Assembly (NCBI GenBank): GCA_964574395.1
Contig: CAZNNL010000034.1
Coordinates: 1 to 22,400 of the forward strand
Origin: JAXGQD01 sp964574395
GTDB lineage: Bacteria > Bacillota > Clostridia > Saccharofermentanales > Fastidiosipilaceae
Reading direction: 5' to 3'
DNA: 22,400 nucleotides
Shown here in pieces: positions 7,551 through 14,455 of the stretch (positions within the stretch are counted from its first letter, which is position 1; each line of letters begins with the position of its first letter). A program made the translations under genes and the position numbers. The notes beneath the pieces were generated by a model. It saw nothing but the letters and a program-made list of their open reading frames with translations. It made no database searches and had not been told where the DNA came from.

Positions 7551-9503
7551 ATGGGGAATCAAGGGACGAAGAAAAAAACAAACAGAAGAAAATTTCGCGA
7601 TAGCGGGCTGATAACGCTAATCAAGAAAACCCTGCCGGCGACGCAGTTTGAATTGGGCTTTCGATTCGTGGCGGTGTATTTGTTTTTGCCATTATTTAGC
7701 AGCCTTATGAGACTTAGTTACAGACTCGCGGGCTACAACTATGTGCGAAGTGATAATTTATCAAACATTCTAAAAAATCCTTGGGCTATAGTGTATTTAA
7801 TTTTGATTGTGATTATTTATAGTTTCATGGTGCTTTATGAAATTTCGATGTTGATGCACTTAACGAACACGAATTTTAACACCAAGGTTTTGGGGATGCG
7901 TGCTCTTTCTAAAGTTGTTGTTCGGCAAAACCTAAGCTTCCTTCGCAAACACCCCTTTACTTTTATCCTTATGTTGCTCTTTTTCGCTCCTCTTTTTAGT
8001 GTCTCTTTTTCGTCGCCGCTTTTGCCAAAATTTAAAATCCCTGGTTTTATCATGGATACGATTATGCAGTCTACGCTCTTTAGCTTCATTTTCTTTGCAG
8101 CTATTTTGTTACTGTTCTTTTTGGCTTTGGCTTCGGTTTTTACTTTTCACGGGGTCTATCTTGATGATTTGCCTTTGATTAGATCGGCCAAGCAAAGTAT
8201 ACGCATCTTTCGGAAACATGGCCTGCGAATTTTCTGGCGTATCCTCTGGGTACAGGCTGTGTTGATGTTGATCTTCGGAATACTTGCTATTATCGTTATG
8301 TTTCTTTTAGGCATGGTTGTCGTCGAGCAAATTGAGCACCACCGAAGACTCATCGTCTTGCTTGCACTTTCTGCTTCCTTGAAAAGTACAGGGCAGTGGA
8401 TTTTGGGGGCATTTTCGATTGCATTGTTCATAGCCATCACGACACAACTTTATCGCAAATATGCTCCTGAAGTCGGTATCCAGGGAACAGACATTTCAAG
8501 TGAAGGCATTATCGCTTGTGAGAGTTTTGAGGTGCCCCTACATCTGAACAGCAATCCGATGATTTACAACAAGAGCGCCAAGCGTTCCAAGTTAAAATGG
8601 GTCGTCATTATACCTGCTATATTCCTAGCAGTTCTGACGTTTGAAGGGGTGCGCATTTACCTCATGTTGAACAGCGACTTCGCTGAAACCCTTAATCCGA
8701 ATGCAGTGCTAGTGACTGCACATCGTGGGTTTATCCAAAATGCTCCAGAAAATTCACTTGCAGCAGTGCAGGAATCTATTGATGCTTTTGCTGACTATGT
8801 GGAAATCGATGTGCAGCTTAGCAAAGATGGCCAAGTGGTTGTGTTCCATGATCCAACTTTAAAACGCATGACGGGAGATAAACGAAAACTTCAGGATCTG
8901 ACGTATCGTGAGCTAAAAGAGTTGCGCTTTTTGCCAGCACATGCGAAAAAATATCCTAACGAGCGTATCCCTCTCCTTGCTGATGTGCTAGAGCTAGGCA
9001 AAGGTAAAATCCGTTTCAACATCGAACTTAAGCCTCCGGGGCGAAGCAGTGCTGAACTGGCGGAAGCAGTTGTCAAAGTGATTAAAGACAAGGCAATGGA
9101 AGACAAAGTGATTCTTGCCTCTTTAAACTTAGACGCGCTTAAAAAGGCTAAACAATTAGCCCCTGAGATTCGCAGTATGTATATTTTGCCCTTCGTACAG
9201 GGGAATTTTTACGAGATTCCAGAAATCGATTACTACAGTATTGAGGAAAATAACATCAATGAGAAACTGGTAGCACGCTTGCACAGTGGAAATCATCAAG
9301 TCCATGCTTGGACAGTCAATGATGAGGACGCGATGCGCCGCTTAGCGGATTTAAATGTGGACAATATTATTACAGATTTTCCTCTCGTAGCGAGTGAAAC
9401 TTTGGTGCGAAACACCCCTGAACAACGCATAGATGCGCAGGTTTTCGACTGGCTTTTACCCATTGTTGAAATATTGAGCGTACGTCAACAGCAGCCACAA
9501 TAA
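7551..9503 (+). CDS. Membrane-anchored glycerophosphodiester phosphodiesterase
   Basis: 650 residues in two parts. Residues ~1-370 form a multi-pass membrane domain (clear hydrophobic segments around 50, 85, 145, 175, 240, 290 and 355) resembling the GPDPase membrane domain. Residues ~385-625 are a GDPD TIM barrel with catalytic motifs TAHRG, APENS, EIDVQ, VVFHDPTL, FNIELKP and VHAWTVND. The enzyme hydrolyses glycerophosphodiesters to glycerol-3-phosphate plus an alcohol; the barrel is probably extracytoplasmic. The frame extends upstream to a TTG at 7461, but that has no ribosome site and would include intergenic-looking sequence. ATG 7551 is preferred although it too lacks a Shine-Dalgarno and sits just after a TATAAT. 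Its neighbours glpK and the glycerol-3-phosphate dehydrogenase support the role. Confidence 0.88.
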   Translation: MGNQGTKKKTNRRKFRDSGLITLIKKTLPATQFELGFRFVAVYLFLPLFSSLMRLSYRLAGYNYVRSDNLSNILKNPWAIVYLILIVIIYSFMVLYEISMLMHLTNTNFNTKVLGMRALSKVVVRQNLSFLRKHPFTFILMLLFFAPLFSVSFSSPLLPKFKIPGFIMDTIMQSTLFSFIFFAAILLLFFLALASVFTFHGVYLDDLPLIRSAKQSIRIFRKHGLRIFWRILWVQAVLMLIFGILAIIVMFLLGMVVVEQIEHHRRLIVLLALSASLKSTGQWILGAFSIALFIAITTQLYRKYAPEVGIQGTDISSEGIIACESFEVPLHLNSNPMIYNKSAKRSKLKWVVIIPAIFLAVLTFEGVRIYLMLNSDFAETLNPNAVLVTAHRGFIQNAPENSLAAVQESIDAFADYVEIDVQLSKDGQVVVFHDPTLKRMTGDKRKLQDLTYRELKELRFLPAHAKKYPNERIPLLADVLELGKGKIRFNIELKPPGRSSAELAEAVVKVIKDKAMEDKVILASLNLDALKKAKQLAPEIRSMYILPFVQGNFYEIPEIDYYSIEENNINEKLVARLHSGNHQVHAWTVNDEDAMRRLADLNVDNIITDFPLVASETLVRNTPEQRIDAQVFDWLLPIVEILSVRQQQPQ

Positions 9504-9547
9504 TGAGGGCGAGAGTGGCTTGAGGTTTTTCCGAGTTTAGCAAAAAT

Positions 9548-9674
9548 TCCGCTATATCAAGGCAGAGTTTGATAGAGCGTCATTTTTGTGATTTCTTCGC
9601 CTTAAAACGCCTGTTTTGTATCAAAAAATCCGCTGTATCAAGACCGAGTTTGATAGAGCGTCGTTTTTGTGATT
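9548..9674. repeat. Two tandem 46-bp palindromic repeats
   Basis: Units 9548-9593 and 9629-9674 (81-base period) are nearly identical, with a handful of differences. Each contains GCT(A/G)TATCAA-N8-TTGATAGAGC, a 10-bp stem with one mismatch, and weaker pairing extends outward through CAAAAA/TTTTTG to about 25 bases per arm. Each stem is followed by GTC(A/G)TTTTTG, so both could act as tandem terminators of the phosphodiesterase gene, which ends at 9503. The rest of the 300-base gap 9504-9803 holds one TTTTGCCA (9694) and a promoter near 9774. Confidence 0.8.
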
Positions 9675-9770
9675 CAAAAAGCTTAAGCTGCTTTTTTGCC
9701 AATATAAACCAATTGCCTCTCGCCCCATTCTGGCAAACCAATATTCGACGATTTAGCAAGCCAATACAAA

Positions 9771-9779
9771 TGTTATACT
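9771..9779 (+). promoter_or_regulatory. Extended -10 promoter for the fused dehydrogenase
   Basis: TGT-TATACT (TATACT at 9774-9779) is an extended -10 box and would start transcription near 9786, giving an ~18-base leader. The -35 is poor. The leader has only a weak ribosome site before ATG 9804. Confidence 0.45.
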
Positions 9780-9803
9780 GAAAGAAAAAAGTGGTTCTCA
9801 TCT

Positions 9804-12686
9804 ATGTATAACGAAAAGATTTTTGATGTTTGTATAATAGGTCTCGGCATCTGTGGGGCTGCAACAGCCTACACTCTAGCGCGATACGACCTAAATGTTT
9901 TAGTCCTGGAAGCAGAAAATGATGCTTCAACTTGGACAACCAAAGCAAACTCCGCCATCCTGCATGCTGGTTACGACCCAGACCCTGGCTCGCTTATGGC
10001 AGAAACAAACGTCGAAGGTGCGCGTCTGGCTAAAGAAATTTGTCAGGCACTTGATATACCCAGGCACGAAATTGGTTCTCTCGTTTTAGCGTTTGACGAC
10101 GCCGACTTAGAACATATCCACATGCTCTACGAGCGTGGCTTACGCAATGGAGTACCAAATCTTCAGTTGCTAAATCGTGAGGAAACACTAGCCAGAGAAC
10201 CTCAGCTTAATCCAGCTATTAAGGGGGCTTTGCTCGCACCATCCGCCGCTGTTGTTGACCCCTGGGAATATGCGCTGGCGATGACGGAAATCGCAATCAA
10301 AAATGGCGTAACCGTCGAAACCAACGCCCGCGTTTCGGCATTGCAATATCAGGAAAAGAGTTACACGATTACGACCACAGAGGGCCAAAACTATCAATCA
10401 CGCATCATCATCAACGCAGCCGGGGTACATACAGACGAAGTTCACGCCTTAGCTGGTGGGAGCGGCTTTTCCATCAAACCTAGCCTCGGACAGTATTACA
10501 TGCTTGATAAAACGGCCGGAACAACGGTTTCACACGTGATTTTTCAATGTCCTAATAAAGATGGCAAAGGCATACTAGTCTCCCCGACTGTTCACGGCAA
10601 CCTCATTGTCGGTCCAAACGCCGAGCTGGATAGTGACCACTGGGACACAGCCACAAGCGCGATTGGTCAAGCATTTGTCAAACAGACTGCGATGAAAAGC
10701 GTACCCGGCATCCCGTGGAGTGAGAGCATTAGAAATTTTGCTGGTCTCCGTGCAGCTAGTGACCATAGTGACTATATCTTTGGTATATCTAAAGAAGTAC
10801 CAAACTTCATTAATATCGCTGGTATCAAATCACCAGGGCTGACATCCGCCCCTGCTTTGGCTGAAAAAGTCCCTGTTCTCTTAGAGCAACTCGGTCTGGA
10901 AGTGAAAGAAAAACCATCCTTCTACAACCATCGTCAACGCCTGCGTTTCAGATTTTTATCTGCTGAAGAAAAGTTAGCCAAATGCGCTGAAAACCCTTTA
11001 TATGGCCGTATCGTCTGCCGTTGTGAAGGTGTCACTGAAGCTGAAATTCGCGAAGTTCTAGAAAGCCCCTTCCCCCCGCGTTCGGTTGAAGCCGTTAAGC
11101 GGCGCTGCAATGCTGGTATGGGTCGCTGCCAAGGTGGTTTTTGTGGGCCACGCATTCGAAAATTATTAGCAGAATATCAAGGGGCAGAACCAGAGGAGAT
11201 TGTGCTTGACCGAGCAGGCACGCAAGAGTTGCTAGGACCAGTCAAACCTATGCCTAAACGTACTGACACCCCAAAGTACAAAACAGAATTAGCAGATCCA
11301 CGCTTGCAGGACTGGGATATTGTGGTTGTTGGGGCGGGGCCAGCAGGTTTGAGTGCTGCTTTTGCCGCGAAAAAAATGGACAAAAACGCCAAAGTGCTGA
11401 TTTTAGAACGCGATACAAACCCCGGAGGAATCCTCAACCAGTGTATTCACAGTGGCTTTGGGCTGCATTATTTCAAAGAGGAACTAACGGGACCTGAATA
11501 CGCCGAACGTTGCGCCAAACGGCTTGAAGACCTAGACGTTGCCTTGCTATGTGACAGTATGGTGCTCGGTATTAACGGTCAAATGACGACGCTTAACGAG
11601 GAAGGGACAGAGCGCCTACACACGCATCTACAGGAACACGAAGGCTCGGTGCTGCATCTGATAAGCGCCATTTCTCCTGCTTTTGGTTACATGGAGCTAC
11701 GCACCAAATCCGTGGTGCTTGCCATGGGTTGTCGCGAGCGACCTAGGGGTGGTATTGGCATACCGGGTTCTAGACCGGCTGGCGTGATGACTGCGGGTAC
11801 GGCGCAGCGCTACATGAATATTGAGAATCTTCTTCCTGGCAAAAAGGTCCTCATCCTCGGCTCTGGCGACATCGGTCTCATAATGGCCAGACGCCTCAGC
11901 CTAGAAGGCTCCGAAGTGCTGGCCTGCGTGGAACTCCTGCCCTATTCTTCTGGCCTCACACGCAACCGCGTGCAATGCCTCGATGATTTTGGCATCCCCC
12001 TCCTGCTCTCCCATACCGTAACAAAAATAGCCGGTTACCCACGCTTGGAGTATGTAGAAGTTTCGCAAGTAGACGAAAATAAACTGCCCATTCCAGGCAC
12101 CGAGCAGCGCTTCGATTGTGACTGTATTTTGCTCTCTGTTGGCCTCATTCCCGAAAACGAACTCAGCCGCAGCATAGGGCTTGAGTTGGATCCACGCACT
12201 AAAGGTTGCTACGTCGACCAAGCACTGCAAACGGATGTGCCTGGTATTTTCGCGTGTGGTAACGTATTGCACGTTCACGACCTTGTAGACTACGTAAGTG
12301 CAGAGAGCGAGCGTGCCGGTAGAGCCGCATTAGCCTATGCACAAGGTTTGAAGGCAGAGCCGCAAGACACTTCACCAACAGCCTACGTACACCTCCAAAA
12401 TGGTTCGGGCATTAGCTACATTGTTCCCCAAAAAATCAATCCCGCCCAAGTCGCAAACGACGGCGTGTTGTACTACCGCGTCAATGATGTCTATCCCAAA
12501 GCGCGCATCGAGCTTAAAGCAGGAGATGAAGTCTTAGCCTCATGGAACAAGACCTTCCTCGCACCGGGTGAAATGCAGTCTATTGCACTTAACCCTAATT
12601 TGCTTGGCAAAATCCAGCACGCCCAAACGACCCAAATTGCGTTAACCCTCACCCCCACCACTAAGCAGGAGGTAGCTTCTACATGA
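9804..12686 (+). CDS. Fused glycerol-3-phosphate dehydrogenase (GlpA-like + BFD + GlpB-like)
   Basis: 960 residues that combine what are usually two clostridial proteins. Residues 1-~365: DAO-type FAD dehydrogenase (GLGICGAATA FAD loop; TKANSAILHAGYDPDPGSL substrate region), as in GlpA. Residues ~400-460: a BFD-like 2Fe-2S domain with CRCEGVTEAEI (Cys near 405/407) and CNAGMGRCQGGFCG. After a ~40-residue linker, residues ~500-850 are a pyridine nucleotide-disulfide oxidoreductase module: FAD loop VVGAGPAGLSAA (~505), GGILNQCIHSGFG, AMGCRERPRGG, a second dinucleotide loop ILGSGDIG (~682), and ACGNVLHVHDLVDYVSAESE (~820). It ends with a ~100-residue tail. The likely reaction is glycerol-3-phosphate to dihydroxyacetone phosphate, passing electrons on via the second flavin. 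The DUF1667 gene overlaps its stop by 4 bases. No frame break is visible at the fusion. The first 2 kb of the gene has no TTTTGCCA, the longest gap in the window. Confidence 0.88.
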   Translation: MYNEKIFDVCIIGLGICGAATAYTLARYDLNVLVLEAENDASTWTTKANSAILHAGYDPDPGSLMAETNVEGARLAKEICQALDIPRHEIGSLVLAFDDADLEHIHMLYERGLRNGVPNLQLLNREETLAREPQLNPAIKGALLAPSAAVVDPWEYALAMTEIAIKNGVTVETNARVSALQYQEKSYTITTTEGQNYQSRIIINAAGVHTDEVHALAGGSGFSIKPSLGQYYMLDKTAGTTVSHVIFQCPNKDGKGILVSPTVHGNLIVGPNAELDSDHWDTATSAIGQAFVKQTAMKSVPGIPWSESIRNFAGLRAASDHSDYIFGISKEVPNFINIAGIKSPGLTSAPALAEKVPVLLEQLGLEVKEKPSFYNHRQRLRFRFLSAEEKLAKCAENPLYGRIVCRCEGVTEAEIREVLESPFPPRSVEAVKRRCNAGMGRCQGGFCGPRIRKLLAEYQGAEPEEIVLDRAGTQELLGPVKPMPKRTDTPKYKTELADPRLQDWDIVVVGAGPAGLSAAFAAKKMDKNAKVLILERDTNPGGILNQCIHSGFGLHYFKEELTGPEYAERCAKRLEDLDVALLCDSMVLGINGQMTTLNEEGTERLHTHLQEHEGSVLHLISAISPAFGYMELRTKSVVLAMGCRERPRGGIGIPGSRPAGVMTAGTAQRYMNIENLLPGKKVLILGSGDIGLIMARRLSLEGSEVLACVELLPYSSGLTRNRVQCLDDFGIPLLLSHTVTKIAGYPRLEYVEVSQVDENKLPIPGTEQRFDCDCILLSVGLIPENELSRSIGLELDPRTKGCYVDQALQTDVPGIFACGNVLHVHDLVDYVSAESERAGRAALAYAQGLKAEPQDTSPTAYVHLQNGSGISYIVPQKINPAQVANDGVLYYRVNDVYPKARIELKAGDEVLASWNKTFLAPGEMQSIALNPNLLGKIQHAQTTQIALTLTPTTKQEVAST

Positions 12687-13042
12687 AGAGAAACATAGTT
12701 TGTCTGGTCTGTCCGCGTGGCTGCCACTTAGATGTTGAACAAATCGATGACAAAATCACGGTGCAGGGTAATTTTTGCCAAAAGGGTATACCTTATGCAC
12801 ATGCAGAAATGAAACATCCCGAAAGAGTGCTGACTACAACTGTCGTTATTGAAGGTGCTAGAGAAGATTTGGTGCCGCTTAAATCTGCCCGAGCTTTGCC
12901 AAAAGATAAATTGATGGAAGCGATGGCGGTCTTGAAAAACTTGAAATTGCAGGCTCCTGTGCACTGTGGTGACGTGGCTTATGCTGATATTTTAGGAACC
13001 GGCGTAGACATGCTTGTCACCCGTAGTATTGGAGCAGAATAG
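12683..13042 (+). CDS. DUF1667 protein, Fe-S partner of the FAD dehydrogenase
   Basis: 119 residues. The N-terminus has CLVCPRGC plus FCQKG further on (a C-x2-C-x3-C...C pattern suited to an iron-sulfur cluster), followed by HPERVLTTTV and the C-terminal VTRS end typical of DUF1667. In many Clostridia this small protein is encoded directly after the two FAD oxidoreductases that are fused here, and it is presumed to be a third subunit of the glycerol-3-phosphate dehydrogenase complex. ATG 12683 overlaps the upstream stop as ATGA, and GGAGGT lies upstream inside the previous gene, which indicates translational coupling. Confidence 0.9.
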   Translation: MKRNIVCLVCPRGCHLDVEQIDDKITVQGNFCQKGIPYAHAEMKHPERVLTTTVVIEGAREDLVPLKSARALPKDKLMEAMAVLKNLKLQAPVHCGDVAYADILGTGVDMLVTRSIGAE

Positions 13043-13100
13043 CTTTAGTACACTGCTGCGTAACGCTTTTAACAAAGAAAACTAACTAGCTGGAGAAGTT

Positions 13101-13661
13101 ATGCAAGAAAACAAAACCCAAAAGAGAAGTCTGACAAAACGTGTTAAAAATCGTCACACCAGAACTTTTGCTGTTCCTCATATCGGAATGCGCATTATTA
13201 AGACGGCTGTTGCCGTCTTTATTTGTTTCTTAACGGATCGTTGGCATGGGAACCCGCCCTTGATTGCTGCTTTTGCCGCAGTCATCTGTATGCAAGCGTC
13301 TTTTCAGCAAACACTGGAAAATGGAAAGCAACGCATGTGGGGCACTTTATTAGGTGGTATTTTTGGTGGTCTGACTTTATGGTTTTTCGAATTAACGAAA
13401 ATCCCCGTCACAAGTTTGTGGTTTCATTTAGTGGTTGCCTTACTGATTATTCCTTTGATATACATCACCGTTCTGATGGAACAACGCAGCGCTGTTGCAT
13501 TGGCGGCAATCGTTTTTCTGGTTATTTGTTTTTACCACGGTCAAGATAGCAACCCATTCGAACTGGCATTTAATCGCACGGCCTCCACTTTCTTGGGCAT
13601 AGTTGTCGCAGGAGTGGTGAACGCAGTTTTACCCGGGCAGCTAGAAGAGACAAAACCGTAG
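13101..13661 (+). CDS. FUSC / aromatic acid exporter (ArAE_1-like) membrane protein
   Basis: 186 residues with a basic N-terminal ~25 residues and five or so hydrophobic segments. The order GMRIIKTAVAVFICFLTD, then PLIAAFAAVICMQ and GTLLGGIFGG, is typical of the ArAE_1/FUSC N-terminal membrane half; family members often carry an additional soluble C-terminal domain, which is absent. GGAGAAG precedes the ATG by two to four bases. It lies 58 bases after DUF1667 on the same strand and may be read through from the glycerol-3-phosphate operon, though a functional link is not evident. The exported substrate is unknown. Confidence 0.8.
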   Translation: MQENKTQKRSLTKRVKNRHTRTFAVPHIGMRIIKTAVAVFICFLTDRWHGNPPLIAAFAAVICMQASFQQTLENGKQRMWGTLLGGIFGGLTLWFFELTKIPVTSLWFHLVVALLIIPLIYITVLMEQRSAVALAAIVFLVICFYHGQDSNPFELAFNRTASTFLGIVVAGVVNAVLPGQLEETKP

Positions 13662-13692
13662 TTGTTGCGGTTTTCGCGGTTTCGAAAATCGC
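13652..13692. terminator. Candidate terminator between convergent genes
   Basis: Two alternative hairpins: AAAACCG (13652-13658) with CGGTTTT (13668-13674), an A-stem-T arrangement around the stop codon, and GCGGTTTTCG (13667-13676) with CGAAAATCGC (13683-13692), a 10-bp stem with one mismatch and a 6-base loop. Neither is followed by a long T tract. The position between two convergent genes supports a bidirectional stop. Confidence 0.45.
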
Positions 13693-13699
13693 AGGAAAC

Positions 13700-14422
13700 C
13701 TATAATTCTTCGATTACGACATCGTTGTATAAGCAGCGGATGTTTCCTTCAGCATAATCTTTGTGATGGTGACCGAAATACCATTGTCCGTACCACTCAG
13801 GATAGGCATACACTTCATCTAATAAGTAGGCAGGGTGCTGCATGCTCTCGCGCGTTTCATCGACGCGCAATAGATAAAGCTCACTCAAGTCCATGATTGG
13901 GTAGCCAAAGTTCTTTGTAACAAAACGTCTTGAGCCTTCGTGTGAGATAACATAGTCGACAGGGGCTGCGTTGCGCAGTTTTTCAATGGCGTGTTGGGCA
14001 GCAGCTTTGCGTGGAACTTCTTGCCGAAAGACGGTTCTTTCCCATGTTCTGTAGGCAAAGTCGATGGAGTAGCCGCCGGGAAAGAACCAGAAGGTTTTGC
14101 CAGCAATATGCGCAATACTACCGAGTAAAGGTGCGAAAATCCTTTCGCCTAACTCGTAACCCCAACAAGCGTACTTTTGTATTAAGGGCTGCGCCTCCAC
14201 CCAATCCCAGTTCTCGTGGTTCCCCAAACAGATGATAGATTCGCAAGGCAGACTCCGCCAGTAGGCAAGCGTTCCGTGTTCATCGCCGTACCATGCAGCA
14301 CCAAAGTCGCCACATTGGATAAGAAAATCATCGGCACTGAGGCCAAGCTCGAAAGCTGCTTCCGGTCCAATTTTTTTTAGGTCTATATGTCCGTGCGTGT
14401 CACCAATAAAAATGAATCGCAT
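13700..14422 (-). CDS. Calcineurin-like metallophosphoesterase
   Basis: 240 residues with the complete metallophosphoesterase signature: FIGDTHGH at the N-terminus, IQCGDFG near 38, LGNHENWDW near 68, VISHEG near 158 and FGHHHKDY near 217, which together hold two metal ions. The substrate is not evident; the family includes phosphodiesterases and Ser/Thr protein phosphatases. ATG 14422 is chosen because AAAGGA lies seven bases upstream; an upstream TTG at 14428 would add only two residues. It is the last gene of the minus-strand run, 33 bases after tex. Confidence 0.9.
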   Translation of the reverse strand: MRFIFIGDTHGHIDLKKIGPEAAFELGLSADDFLIQCGDFGAAWYGDEHGTLAYWRSLPCESIICLGNHENWDWVEAQPLIQKYACWGYELGERIFAPLLGSIAHIAGKTFWFFPGGYSIDFAYRTWERTVFRQEVPRKAAAQHAIEKLRNAAPVDYVISHEGSRRFVTKNFGYPIMDLSELYLLRVDETRESMQHPAYLLDEVYAYPEWYGQWYFGHHHKDYAEGNIRCLYNDVVIEEL

Positions 14423-14455
14423 ACGCAAATCCTTTCAAAAAAATGTGTGAGCTGA

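Noticed and set aside
9548..9674. CRISPR-like reading of the two 46-base repeats
   Set aside because: Only two units, each strongly palindromic with T5 after the stem, a single 35-base spacer and no cas genes. This fits tandem hairpins better.
11180..11320. Fusion of the two FAD modules as a sequencing error
   Set aside because: The linker is one continuous open frame with ordinary composition and no stop, start or ribosome site at the junction.
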